Origin: Acidimicrobiales bacterium
GTDB taxonomy: Bacteria; Actinomycetota; Acidimicrobiia; Acidimicrobiales; SZUA-35
Length of the DNA stretch: 64,000 nt
Assembly (NCBI GenBank): GCA_024638815.1
Contig: JAHEJM010000004.1
Location: forward strand, 1 to 64,000
Direction of reading: 5' to 3'
In this document: piece after piece, positions 9,240 through 19,100 of the stretch
Layout: every line of letters begins with the position of its first letter
Position numbering within the stretch: the first letter of the stretch is position 1
Position numbers and translations under genes: made by a program
Notes under the pieces: model-generated
Databases searched by the model: none
Told to the model about the DNA's origin: nothing
The model's input: the letters and a program-made list of their open reading frames with translations, nothing else

Positions 9240-9802
9240 GCGAATTCACCGAACTGGTCTTGTCCGATGCCGAGGACCGCATGGAGAAGGCGGTCGCACA
9301 TGCCCGCGGCGAGTTCGCCTCGGTCCGCAGCGGACGGGCCTCGCCCCAGTTGATCGAGCGGCTACCGGTCGAGGCCTATGGGGTCGAGATGCGACTGGTG
9401 GAGGTGGCATCGGTGTCGGTGCCGGAAGCCCGTCAGCTCCTGGTCACACCCCATGACCCGGCGAATCTCGAAGCCATCGAAAAGTCGATCCGGATCTCCG
9501 ATCTCGGTATCGCCCCCAGCAACGACGGCCGATCGATACGCCTCAACTTTCCTCCGCTCACCGAGGAACGGCGCAAGGAGATGGTCCGGGTGGTCAGGAA
9601 GATGGCCGAGGAGGGCCGCATCTCCATCCGCAATATTCGCCGCGAGGCCCGCAAAGACCTCGAGGGCGCCCAGAGGGACGGCCAAGTGAGCGAGGACGAG
9701 CAGGAGCGGGCGGAAAGGGAGCTGGACAAGCTCACCCAGGCCCACGAAGCCGTCGTCGATCAAGTACTGGAGAACAAGGAAGAGGAGTTGCTCGAGGTGT
9801 GA
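9236..9802 (+). CDS. frr: Ribosome recycling factor
   Basis: RSGRASPQLIERL, LTEERRKEMVRVVRKMAEEGRISIRNIRREA. Confidence 0.96.
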   Translation: MSEFTELVLSDAEDRMEKAVAHARGEFASVRSGRASPQLIERLPVEAYGVEMRLVEVASVSVPEARQLLVTPHDPANLEAIEKSIRISDLGIAPSNDGRSIRLNFPPLTEERRKEMVRVVRKMAEEGRISIRNIRREARKDLEGAQRDGQVSEDEQERAERELDKLTQAHEAVVDQVLENKEEELLEV

Positions 9803-9997
9803 TCTCGCCCGGCCCGTCCGGTCGACGCCAGATACCGAGAACCACGACAGTAGAAGTCGACACGCAGAAAGAGTACCATCACCCGGAATCACGGAGTCCT
9901 GAGGCCAGGCTCGTCGCACCACCGAGTCGAGCCCCGACCCGGATTGATCGAACGGTGTTCGAGGCAGCGGAGGTTGGGTACTCGGAAGGATGTCACC

Positions 9998-12109
9998 ATG
10001 GCTGACAACTCACGAGACGAGGAGCGCGACGACAGCGGTCCGCAGAGCATCTTCGATCTCTTCGAACCCCCACCGGAGCCCGATCCGAGCACCTTCGGCA
10101 AGGTGCCGGTGGTTCGCGGCGAAGACGACGACTTCGACCGCAAGAACGGCACCACCGCCGCCGAGCGCAAGGCGGCGGCCGAAGCCGAGGCCGCCGGCCT
10201 GCAGCACTGGACCGAACCGGCCACCGGTCAGGTTCCAGCCGTTTTCGGATCCGATGACGACCGCGGCGGCTGGACATCGGGCCGTGGGCCGAGCTGGCAG
10301 GGTGACGAGAACACCTGGACCGGCCCCGACCTTTCCGACGTCTTTGCCGATCATGAGCCGGGCGGTGACCTTCCCACCGATTCCCGTACCCCGTCGAGCA
10401 CGGTCGGACGATCGCGCCCCGACGACTTCGATCCCCAGGAAGGCCGTGAGATTCCGCAAACCCCGTCCCCGACGGTCGAACCGGAGCAGACCGCAGCCGC
10501 GGCGCCGAGGCGGGCCTCGGAGGAGTGGGGCGGATTCGACGCCGATCCGGCTCCCGCCGGCGAACGCCGGCCGGGCTCGGAGGGCCCCGGCCCAGGCGCT
10601 GACGTCACCCACGACTCCCTGAGTCGCTCGCGATCCCCAGAATCGCCAACGGAGCAGACCAGACCTCACTCCCGATTCGACTCTTCGGCCCCATCCCGGG
10701 AGTGGGACCTCGGCGCGTCCTCCGAACCCTCACAGCCCTCGCGATCGCCGGCAGCACCACGTCGTGCCGTGGCTGACCAGGCGACCCCCGGCGACACGAC
10801 CTCGACACCCGGCGTTGGGCCGGGGCGATCGAATTTCGATCGCGGTTCGGCACCGTCCCGACCCGCTCCGCCCCCCCAATTCGATCGGGCGCCCCACCCG
10901 CCTCCGTCATCGTCGCCCCTCGATCGGCCGTCGAGCCGTTTCGGAGACGAAAGCCCCGTTCCCGGTGACGGTTCCCGCTCTGTTCCCGGTGTTCGACCCC
11001 GAGCCGAAGAGCCCGGCGTCGGGCTCGAACGGCAGCCAACCGACCCCGGGCGCATACGATTCGAGGGCATCCACGAGCCGGATGCCGGCTCCCTTGGTCT
11101 TGCCTCCGACGGTTCGACCTCGTCGTTGGCCGGGCTCGCCGGTCAGCCCTCGCCATCAGCCGGGGCCGGCGCGTTCGAGCGCCAACCCGTCGATGATGAG
11201 GCGACCACCGCCCCGGGGATCTACGGGTTCGAAGATGCGCCCTACAGACCCGACTATGACGGTCCCGCTTCCCCCGTGGCCCAAGAGGCGCCGGCCGGCG
11301 GCCGCAATGTCCCCCAGGCCATCGCCGTCGGTGCCGCTCTGGCCGGGGTGGCCCTCGGGGCAATGTGGTTGGGTCCCGCCTTCACCATGGTCGTGGTCGT
11401 GGCCGCCGCCCTCCTGGCCGTGGTCGAGCTGTTCAACTCCATGCGTCTGGCCGGCCTTCGGCCTGCCGCCCTACTTGGCATACTGGGCACGGTCGCCGCA
11501 CCGGTCGCCGCCTACTACCGAGGCGACGCCGCCTACACCGTGATCGTCGCACTGGGTGTGGTGTTCGGCGTGTTGTGGTATCTGGTTGGGGCCGACACCG
11601 AACGTCCGGTGCTCAACCTCAGCCTGACCTTGTTCGGCGTGCTCTGGATTGGTGGCCTTGGTTCGTTCGCCGCCCTGATTCTGCGATCCGACGTCGGTAT
11701 CCAGCTACTGCTGTCGACCATTCTCATCACCGTCGTGTCCGACATTCTCGCCTACGTCGGGGGCCGGGCCTACGGCTCTCGCCCCTTCCATAGGTGCAGC
11801 CCATCCAAAACATGGGAGGGGACGATGACCGGTTTCGTCGGTGCCGTCTTCACCGGCTTTGCCCTCGGGGTTGTGCCATTCGACACCATGTGGGACACCG
11901 CCTTCACCGAGGCTCTCCTTCTGGGTGCCGTCGTCGGTTTGCTGGCCCCCATCGGTGACCTGGCCGAGTCGATGGTCAAGCGCGATCTCGGGGTGAAGGA
12001 CATGGGTACCATCCTGCCCGGCCACGGCGGCGTGCTCGATCGCATCGACGCCCTGCTTTTCACCCTGCCCGGGGCCTACTACCTGGCTCTGACCACCGGG
12101 CTGCTGTAG
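9998..12109 (+). CDS. cdsA: Phosphatidate cytidylyltransferase with about 430-aa low-complexity N-terminal extension
   Basis: C-terminal multi-TM CdsA domain with HRCSPSKTWEGTMTGF...GDLAESMVKRDLGVKDMGTILPGHGGVLDRIDALL; N-terminal Pro/Ser/Asp-rich region. Confidence 0.9.
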   Translation: MADNSRDEERDDSGPQSIFDLFEPPPEPDPSTFGKVPVVRGEDDDFDRKNGTTAAERKAAAEAEAAGLQHWTEPATGQVPAVFGSDDDRGGWTSGRGPSWQGDENTWTGPDLSDVFADHEPGGDLPTDSRTPSSTVGRSRPDDFDPQEGREIPQTPSPTVEPEQTAAAAPRRASEEWGGFDADPAPAGERRPGSEGPGPGADVTHDSLSRSRSPESPTEQTRPHSRFDSSAPSREWDLGASSEPSQPSRSPAAPRRAVADQATPGDTTSTPGVGPGRSNFDRGSAPSRPAPPPQFDRAPHPPPSSSPLDRPSSRFGDESPVPGDGSRSVPGVRPRAEEPGVGLERQPTDPGRIRFEGIHEPDAGSLGLASDGSTSSLAGLAGQPSPSAGAGAFERQPVDDEATTAPGIYGFEDAPYRPDYDGPASPVAQEAPAGGRNVPQAIAVGAALAGVALGAMWLGPAFTMVVVVAAALLAVVELFNSMRLAGLRPAALLGILGTVAAPVAAYYRGDAAYTVIVALGVVFGVLWYLVGADTERPVLNLSLTLFGVLWIGGLGSFAALILRSDVGIQLLLSTILITVVSDILAYVGGRAYGSRPFHRCSPSKTWEGTMTGFVGAVFTGFALGVVPFDTMWDTAFTEALLLGAVVGLLAPIGDLAESMVKRDLGVKDMGTILPGHGGVLDRIDALLFTLPGAYYLALTTGLL

Positions 12110-12191
12110 CAACCCCGAGTGGTCCCCGAGTGAGCGCCCCGCCCACGCGTTGTCCCCGATGGCGGCCGAGCTCGACCAAAGGAAGGAACCC

Positions 12192-13379
12192 GTGACGACG
12201 GTTACCATCGTCGGGTCGACGGGCTCGATCGGCACCCAGACCATCGATGTCATCACCCGGGAGCCCGACCGGTACCGGGTAACCGCCCTGGTCGCCGGGT
12301 CCGACGCGGCGACCCTGGCCGCCCAGGCCGCTGAGCTTCGACCCGGCGTGGCGGTGGTGGCCGACGAATCGAGACTCGAGGAGCTGCGGCACCGATTGGC
12401 CGAGGCCGGTGCCGGCGAGGTGGCGGCCATGGCCGGGGACCGTGCGCTGGCCGATGCGGCTGCCGACGCCGACATCACCGTCAACGGTGTGGTCGGCTTC
12501 GCCGGCCTGACTACCACCCTGGCCTGCCTCGAGGCCGGCAAACGCCTGGCCTTGGCCAACAAGGAGTCCCTGATCGCGGCCGGCCCGGTGGTCCAGCAGG
12601 CCAGGCGGACCCCGGGGGCCGAACTCATACCCGTCGACAGCGAGCATGCCGCCATCCACCAATGCCTGATCGGGGCGACGAGGCGCGGAGTGAGTCGGCT
12701 TCAGCTCACGGCCTCCGGCGGTCCGTTTCGGCGTCGCAGTCGTGAGGAGTTGGCGTCGGTCACGGTGGACCAGGCCCTGAACCACCCGACGTGGTCCATG
12801 GGACCGAAGATCACGGTCGATTCCTCGACCTTGATGAACAAGGGGCTCGAGGTCATCGAGGCCAACGAGCTGTTCGGCCGGCCGGCCGGTGACGCCGGAT
12901 TCGGCATCGGATTGGACGACATCGACGTTGTCGTGCACCCCCAGTCCATCGTGCATTCCATGGTCACGTTCACCGATGGTTCCACCATTGCCCAGTTGTC
13001 GAATCCCGATATGCGGCTTCCCATCGCCTATGCCCTGGCCCACCCCGAACGTTTTTCCCAACCCTTCGGCCGGCTCGACTGGAGCCGGCGACAGCGGCTG
13101 GACTTCGAGCCTCCGGACCGCCATGCCTTCCCCTGCCTGGACCTGGCGTACGCCGCAGCTCGAATCGGGGGTACCGGCCCGGCGTGGTTGAGCGGGGCCA
13201 ATGAAGTCGCGGTCGGCGCTTTCCTTCACAAACGCATCCGCTGGGCCGATATCGCCACGGTGATCGAGACCACCATGTCCCACCACGATGGGCAACCGGC
13301 CGACAGCCTGGACGCCGTGCTGCATGCCGATGCCAAGGCTCGCAAGTATGCTGAAAGGGTACTTGACGATCAATGCTGA
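12192..13379 (+). CDS. dxr: 1-deoxy-D-xylulose 5-phosphate reductoisomerase
   Basis: VTIVGSTGSIGTQTIDVI, ALANKESLIAAG, PVDSEHAAIHQCL, LTASGGPFR, STLMNKGLEVIEA. Confidence 0.96.
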   Translation: MTTVTIVGSTGSIGTQTIDVITREPDRYRVTALVAGSDAATLAAQAAELRPGVAVVADESRLEELRHRLAEAGAGEVAAMAGDRALADAAADADITVNGVVGFAGLTTTLACLEAGKRLALANKESLIAAGPVVQQARRTPGAELIPVDSEHAAIHQCLIGATRRGVSRLQLTASGGPFRRRSREELASVTVDQALNHPTWSMGPKITVDSSTLMNKGLEVIEANELFGRPAGDAGFGIGLDDIDVVVHPQSIVHSMVTFTDGSTIAQLSNPDMRLPIAYALAHPERFSQPFGRLDWSRRQRLDFEPPDRHAFPCLDLAYAAARIGGTGPAWLSGANEVAVGAFLHKRIRWADIATVIETTMSHHDGQPADSLDAVLHADAKARKYAERVLDDQC

Positions 13380-13476
13380 TGATCGGTGTGCCGGCTGTCA
13401 GAGCGGCTCCCGGGTCGGTGGGTCTGTCGGCCCAAAACATGTTTCGTCTCCCCCGTGCGATGAAAGAACCCACTGA

Positions 13477-14793
13477 ATGGCTTCGCCTCACAACGCCGTG
13501 AACTCTCACTCCGCCACGCCGCCCGCGCCCGAGGCCACCCCACCGACGGCCGAGAAGCTGCCCTGGGTGCTGGCCGAGCCCGAGGAACGGGCCGACGACT
13601 TCGAAGGGCAGACCAATCCCATAGGCCTGGTCGGCATCGCCGCCCTCTTCGCTCTGCTGTGGTTCGGCGCCGGACCTCGGTATTTCCTGGTCGTGCTCGG
13701 CCTGGTGGTAATGATCTTCCTCCACGAGCTGGGCCACTACCTGACGGCCAAGTGGACGGGCATGAAGGTCACCCAGTTCTTCCTGTTCATGGGTCCACGA
13801 ATATGGTCATTCCGGCGTGGCGAGACCGAGTACGGCGTTCGCCTGTTCCCGGTCGGGGCCTTCGTGCGCATCGTGGGCATGAACAACCTCGATCCCTGCG
13901 ATCCCGAGGACGAACCCCGGGCCTACCGAAACAAGAGTTATCCCCGCCGGTTATTGGTGATCAGCGCCGGCTCGATCATGCACTTCATCCAGGCCCTGAT
14001 TCTTTTCGTGATCGTGACATCGCTCATCGGGGTGAACGATCCGGCCAAGTGGTCGGTGGGTCGGGTGTCGGCCCTGACCGATCAGGCCACCCCGGCGGTG
14101 GAAGCCGGGCTGATGCCGGGCGACGACATCATCGCCATCGATGGGGTCGACACCACCCAGTGGGATGAGACGGTGGAGTACATCCAGGACCGTCCGGGCC
14201 AGGAGGTCACCCTCACCGTCGTTCGCGGTGCCGAGACCCTCACCGAGACCGTGACCCTGGCCGAAGTGGACGCCGTCGACGGCGACGGCACATCGGGCTT
14301 TCTTGGGGTCGGGCCCGATTTCGAACGCACCCGGCAGAGTCCGGTCGAGGGCGTCAAGCTGTTGGGGGAGACGACCTGGGTGGCACTGACCTCCATTCCC
14401 CAGTTCTTGTCGCCGTCCACACTGGGACAGTTGGCGACCCTGCTGTTCAGCGGGTCCGAGGACGTCAGCCTCGACAGCGAGGAGGCCCAGCGGCCGGTTT
14501 CCGTGGTGGGCGCGGTACGTCTTGCCGGCCAGCCCGATTTCGATGTCACCGTTCCGCTCACGCTGCTAGGGGTGTTCAACGTCTTCATCGGCATCCTCAA
14601 CATGTTGCCGTTGCTGCCCCTCGACGGTGGCCACGCCGCCATCGCCACCTACGAGCGGATCCGGTCCCGCAAGGGCTACCGTCATCACGTCGATGTGGCC
14701 AAGCTGCTGCCCGTGGCCTACGCCGTGGTGGGACTGCTCGGGTTCATCATGGTGTCGACGGTGATTCTGGACATCGTCCGCCCCATCGGCTGA
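13477..14793 (+). CDS. rseP: Site-2 protease RseP-like zinc metalloprotease (M50) with PDZ
   Basis: HELGHYLTAKWTGMKVTQFFLFMGPRIWSF; PDZ-like segment; LNMLPLLPLDGGH. Confidence 0.92.
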   Translation: MASPHNAVNSHSATPPAPEATPPTAEKLPWVLAEPEERADDFEGQTNPIGLVGIAALFALLWFGAGPRYFLVVLGLVVMIFLHELGHYLTAKWTGMKVTQFFLFMGPRIWSFRRGETEYGVRLFPVGAFVRIVGMNNLDPCDPEDEPRAYRNKSYPRRLLVISAGSIMHFIQALILFVIVTSLIGVNDPAKWSVGRVSALTDQATPAVEAGLMPGDDIIAIDGVDTTQWDETVEYIQDRPGQEVTLTVVRGAETLTETVTLAEVDAVDGDGTSGFLGVGPDFERTRQSPVEGVKLLGETTWVALTSIPQFLSPSTLGQLATLLFSGSEDVSLDSEEAQRPVSVVGAVRLAGQPDFDVTVPLTLLGVFNVFIGILNMLPLLPLDGGHAAIATYERIRSRKGYRHHVDVAKLLPVAYAVVGLLGFIMVSTVILDIVRPIG

Positions 14794-14881
14794 CGACAGC
14801 GGCCGGTGGCGGTCACCGGGACCGGACATCGGCCAGGTTCGAATTCAGGAGCCACGACGCACTCAGGAGGCCTCACACGCC

Positions 14882-16114
14882 ATGGAAGCAGGCGCGGTAA
14901 TGTTCCCCCGCAAACAGACCAAACAGATCATGGTCGGCGACGTCCCGATCGGCGGCGGTGCACCGATCAGTGTGCAATCCATGACGATCACCAAGACGGC
15001 CGACGTCGACGGCACCTTGCAGCAGATCTACTCCCTGGCCGGGGCGGGGGCCGACATCGTCCGCTGTACCTGCAACGAACCGGAGGCGGCCGAAGGCCTG
15101 GCTCGCATCGTGCCCCGCAGTCCGGTCCCGATTGTTGCCGACATCCACCATCAGTATTTGCGTGCTTTGGAGGCTCTGGAGGCCGGTGTGCACTGCCTGC
15201 GGCTCAACCCGGGCAACATCCGCAAGCCGGAACACATCAAGGCGGTGGCGCAGGAGGCCAAGAACCGAGGCGTACCCATCCGCATCGGGGTCAACGGCGG
15301 CAGCCTCGATCCCGAGCTGTATCGCAAGTATGGGGGCAGGGTCACACCGGAGGCCATGGTGGAATCTGCGCTTCAGGAGATCGCCTACTTCCACGAGGTC
15401 GATTTCGACCTGATCAAGATCTCAGTCAAGGCGTCCAACGTGCCGCTCATGATCGAGGCCTACCGTCAGCTCAGCGAGGTCACCGACTACCCGCTGCATC
15501 TTGGGGTGACCGAGGCCGGGCCTCCGCCGGCCGGCATCGTCAAGGCCACAGCCGGAATCGCCACCCTGCTGGCCGAGGGTATCGGCGACACCATTCGCTA
15601 CTCGTTGACCTCCGATCCGGTGGACGAGGCCCGCATGGGGCGGGTACTGCTGGAATCGTTCGGGCTGCGGGAACGGAAGAACGTCGATCTCATTGCCTGC
15701 CCCTCGTGTGGCCGGGCCGAGATCGATGTGTACGCCGTGGCCCAGGAAGCCCAAGATGCCTTTGCCGATCGTGAGCTGCCGCTCCAGGTTGCGGTCATGG
15801 GCTGCGTGGTCAACGGACCGGGTGAGGCCCGCGACGCTGATCTCGGCATCGCCGCCGGCAACAAGCGGGGACACCTTTTCATCAAGGGCACCAACGTGGC
15901 CGTCGTACCCGAGGACGAGATGGTGTCGACCCTGGTCGAGTGGGCCGAGTTCATCACCGAGCACGGAACCGACGCCGCCCTGGAGCGGGCGAAATCCACC
16001 CGCGATGCCGCCCGCAAGGCGGCCGACGAGGACCGTCGCCGCAATCTGCGGGAACTGGGTGAGGACGCCAACGCCTCCGAGCAGGTGGTCGAGCTCATGC
16101 GAAAGAACCGTTGA
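14882..16114 (+). CDS. ispG: 4-hydroxy-3-methylbut-2-en-1-yl diphosphate synthase
   Basis: VGDVPIGGGAPISVQSMTITKTADVDGTLQQI; CPSCGRAEID; GCVVNGPGEA. Confidence 0.96.
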   Translation: MEAGAVMFPRKQTKQIMVGDVPIGGGAPISVQSMTITKTADVDGTLQQIYSLAGAGADIVRCTCNEPEAAEGLARIVPRSPVPIVADIHHQYLRALEALEAGVHCLRLNPGNIRKPEHIKAVAQEAKNRGVPIRIGVNGGSLDPELYRKYGGRVTPEAMVESALQEIAYFHEVDFDLIKISVKASNVPLMIEAYRQLSEVTDYPLHLGVTEAGPPPAGIVKATAGIATLLAEGIGDTIRYSLTSDPVDEARMGRVLLESFGLRERKNVDLIACPSCGRAEIDVYAVAQEAQDAFADRELPLQVAVMGCVVNGPGEARDADLGIAAGNKRGHLFIKGTNVAVVPEDEMVSTLVEWAEFITEHGTDAALERAKSTRDAARKAADEDRRRNLRELGEDANASEQVVELMRKNR

Positions 16115-16190
16115 GGTCGGTTTCGCCGTCTCACGGGCCGGGTCCGGCCAACGGCAACCGAATCAGATCCGGTGCCAAACCCGGTCGGGC

Positions 16191-16445
16191 TCAGGCGAGA
16201 GGGTTGCCCTCGTCGTCGGTCACCGGTCCGGTTTGCGTGATCTTGGCCTTGAGATCCTCAAAGGCCGAAGAGTTCTCGGCGATGCGGTCCTGGAGGCTCC
16301 GCATGCGCTCGTCGGGCTGAGCGTCCAGCTCTGCTTCTTTGCGTTCCAGGTCGGAGGTCCAGGCCGTCCCGACGTCGTCCACCAGGTTCTTCGCCTCCTT
16401 GGCTTCACCACCCAGCCACCGCTTGACGGACTGCCAGAACTCCAT
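16191..16445 (-). CDS. Conserved hypothetical 84-aa helical protein
   Basis: MEFWQSVKRWLGGEAKEAKNLVDDVGTAWTSDLERKEAELDAQPDERMRSLQDRIAENSSAFEDLKAKI...; charged amphipathic composition. Confidence 0.6.
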   Translation of the reverse strand: MEFWQSVKRWLGGEAKEAKNLVDDVGTAWTSDLERKEAELDAQPDERMRSLQDRIAENSSAFEDLKAKITQTGPVTDDEGNPLA

Positions 16446-16490
16446 ACGGCCAAGCCTAGTGCGCGGCTGCCGAAGTCCGAATTCCTGCGC

Positions 16491-16530
16491 TAGACTATTG
16501 GAGGTGCGTGGGCTAGCTGCCCACGCTTTT
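16491..16530 (+). promoter_or_regulatory. -10-like TAGACT followed by terminator-like hairpin (rimP-nusA leader)
   Basis: TAGACT 16491-16496; GCGTGGGC-TAGCT-GCCCACGC 16506-16526 then TTTT 16527-16530. Confidence 0.5.
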
Positions 16531-16820
16531 GACTTACCGGAACGTGGCTTGCTCCTCGTCGTCCATCTGATCGCGATCATCCGATCGTGAGCTTCTGGCC
16601 GACAGTGTCCGGTCGATCGGCCCGACTTTCCGTGCGCCGCACGGTTGACGGCACCGTCGCCCGGCCGGTAGCCGTCTCCGGCCTTCATGCCTCGAACATG
16701 GAGCCGGGGCGGGGGTAGCCGTGTTCCTGTCGGTCGCCGGGAGCCGGACCTCGGTCTGGCCGAGCCGGTGCGAAGCCGGCCGCCAGTCGGTGCCCGGAGG
16801 CCGAACCCCACTAGCCATCA

Positions 16821-16862
16821 ACCGAACAGCTACAACCGAGAAGCTACAACCGAACAGCTTCA
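16821..16862 (+). repeat. Three tandem 14-bp copies in the rimP leader
   Basis: ACCGAACAGCTACA / ACCGAGAAGCTACA / ACCGAACAGCTTCA. Confidence 0.75.
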
Positions 16863-16931
16863 GACCACGCCGTGATCACTGCTTCGCACTGATCGGTACG
16901 ACGGCTGAAACCGCCCCCGAGGAGGTGAACC

Positions 16932-17636
16932 ATGGATCCATCGTCAGCCCCATCGCCGTCGTCCGGTTCGCCGGTCGCCGACCGGGTCCATGACCTCGTC
17001 GATCCGGTCGTGGCAACCCTCGGTGTCGAACTGGTCGACATCGAATGGACGGGCGGAACCCTGAGGGTGGTGGTCGATCAATCGGGCGGTATCACCACCG
17101 GCCGGCTGGCCGAGGTGAACCGTCTGATCTCCCCCCTGCTCGATCAGCATGATCCGGTTCCCGGTCGCTACCTACTCGAGGTGTCGAGTCCCGGTGTGGA
17201 GCGTCCCCTGCGAACCCAGGCCCACTTCGTTCGGGCTATCGGCGAGGATGTGACAGTCAAACTTGTGCCGGCGGTCGAGCCCCGACGGATAAAGGGTCGC
17301 CTGACCGCGGTCGACGATCAGCGGTTGACGGTCGAGGCCATCGAGATCGACGGTGTGGCCCGGCCCATGGTCGAGACCCACTACATCGAGCTGGCCGATG
17401 TGGCCAAGGCTCGAACGGTATTCGACTGGGATTCGATGCCGAAGAAGCCGAAGAAGAACAAGAAGAAGAACAAGAACCGGAAGAACAAGACGGCGACGGC
17501 GACGGCGACCTCCACCACGCCGGCCGTTGATGAAGGGGCATTGGATGACGCCGTTGCCGAACGGGTCACCCGGACGCACCGACCAACACAGGACCGTGAC
17601 GACGGGACCGATGAGCACAGGATGGATGAGCAGTGA
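16932..17636 (+). CDS. rimP: Ribosome maturation factor RimP, Lys/Asn-rich C-terminus
   Basis: LVDIEWTGGTLRVVVDQSGGITTGRLAEVNRLISPLLD, YLLEVSSPGVERPLRTQAHFVRAIG; upstream of nusA. Confidence 0.93.
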   Translation: MDPSSAPSPSSGSPVADRVHDLVDPVVATLGVELVDIEWTGGTLRVVVDQSGGITTGRLAEVNRLISPLLDQHDPVPGRYLLEVSSPGVERPLRTQAHFVRAIGEDVTVKLVPAVEPRRIKGRLTAVDDQRLTVEAIEIDGVARPMVETHYIELADVAKARTVFDWDSMPKKPKKNKKKNKNRKNKTATATATSTTPAVDEGALDDAVAERVTRTHRPTQDRDDGTDEHRMDEQ

Positions 17637-19072
17637 GTAACGAAATGACCGAAGCCCTTCAGGCGTTGGCCGAGGATCGGGGGATCTCGATCGACAAGTT
17701 GTTCGGCATCATGGCCAACGCGCTGGAGTCGGCCTATAAGCGCATGCCCGATTCCTTTGAATACGCCTGGGTCACCATCGATCCTGCCTCCTTCGACATC
17801 CGCGTCTACGCCCAGGATCTCGACGAAGACGGTGAGCCGTACGGCCCCGAGCTCGACGTGACCCCCGAATCATTCGGACGAATCGCGGCCCAGACCACGA
17901 AGCAGATCCTCACCCAGGGCATTCGTGAGGTCGAACGGGAGATGAAGTACGAGGAGTATGCCGGCCGGGAGGGTGACATCGTCACTGGCATTGTGCAACA
18001 GACCGATTCCCGCTACACCCTGCTCGATCTGGGCCGGGTCGAGGCCCTGCTACCCCAGGCCGAGCAGGTGTCGATGGGCCGCAGCGAAGGGGGCAACCGG
18101 GTCAAGGCCTACATCGTCGAGGTCCGACGCACGGCCAAGGGTCCTCAGATTGTGGTGTCCCGAACCCACCCCGGGTTGATCAAGCGACTGTTCGAGCTCG
18201 AGGTGCCGGAGATTGCCGACGGCATCGTGGAGATCAGGGCCTGCGCCCGCGAACCCGGACACCGGACCAAGATCGCCGTGTGGTCGAACGATCAAAATGT
18301 CGATCCCGTCGGTGCCTGCGTCGGTGCCCGGGGATCCCGAGTCCGCATGGTGGTCAACGAACTCAACGGGGAGAAGGTCGACATCATCCCCTTCAGCGAG
18401 GATCCCTACGACTTCGTGGCCAAAGCCCTGTCGCCGGCCAAGGTCAAGGATGTCCGCATCGATTTCGACACCGCCACGGCAGAAGTCATCGTCCCCGACT
18501 TCCAGCTCTCGCTTGCCATCGGCAAGGAGGGCCAGAACGCCCGGTTGGCCCATCGCCTGACCGGCTGGCGCATCGATATCAAGAGCGAGACCCAGCTCGA
18601 GGAGGAAGCGGCCTACGCCGGCGAGGAATGGGCCGAGGGCGAGTGGATTGTCGATGAGAAAACCGGTGAGCAGGTATGGCAACCGGCCGAGGGTGGACCG
18701 GTGATCTCCGCCGATGAGTGGACGGCCTCCCAGGAGGGCGAGGCGGTCGCCGATACCGATGCTGCAGAAGCCGGTGCTGAAGATGCCGAGTCGGGGGATG
18801 ATCCCTCGGTCGATGAGGCCGGCTCCGATGAGGTCGGCGTTGCTGAGGCCGGCTCCGATGAGGTCGGCGTTGCTGAGGCCGGCTCCGATGAGGTCGCCGT
18901 TGCTGAGGCCGGCTCCGATGAGGTCGGCGTTGCTGAGGCCGGCTCCGATGAGGTCGGCGTTGCTGAGGCCGGCTCCGATGAGGTCGCCGTCGATGTCGGT
19001 GTTGCCGAGGAGGCGGCGGAGGTTGCCGATGAGACCGACGATTCCGACAACCAGGCCGACGAGGAGGACTAG
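17633..19072 (+). CDS. nusA: Transcription termination/antitermination protein NusA with acidic repeat tail
   Basis: S1/[85 protein letters not shown]. Confidence 0.96.
   Translation: MSNEMTEALQALAEDRGISIDKLFGIMANALESAYKRMPDSFEYAWVTIDPASFDIRVYAQDLDEDGEPYGPELDVTPESFGRIAAQTTKQILTQGIREVEREMKYEEYAGREGDIVTGIVQQTDSRYTLLDLGRVEALLPQAEQVSMGRSEGGNRVKAYIVEVRRTAKGPQIVVSRTHPGLIKRLFELEVPEIADGIVEIRACAREPGHRTKIAVWSNDQNVDPVGACVGARGSRVRMVVNELNGEKVDIIPFSEDPYDFVAKALSPAKVKDVRIDFDTATAEVIVPDFQLSLAIGKEGQNARLAHRLTGWRIDIKSETQLEEEAAYAGEEWAEGEWIVDEKTGEQVWQPAEGGPVISADEWTASQEGEAVADTDAAEAGAEDAESGDDPSVDEAGSDEVGVAEAGSDEVGVAEAGSDEVAVAEAGSDEVGVAEAGSDEVGVAEAGSDEVAVDVGVAEEAAEVADETDDSDNQADEED
18815..18994 (+). repeat. In-frame tandem repeat, 6 x 30 bp (= 2 x 90 bp) in nusA
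   Basis: GAGGCCGGCTCCGATGAGGTCGGCGTTGCT repeated six times; variant order GG, GG, GC, GG, GG, GC gives a 90-bp higher-order unit. Confidence 0.95.
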
Positions 19073-19100
19073 CCGGCTGGGCGGGAACGAGGCGTCACCG

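Noticed and set aside
13434-13443. AAACATGTTT palindrome before rseP as operator
   Set aside because: Short 10-bp palindrome with no associated promoter elements; insufficient support.
18815-18994. Possible CRISPR array
   Set aside because: Contiguous in-frame repeat without spacers inside nusA; it is a coding minisatellite.
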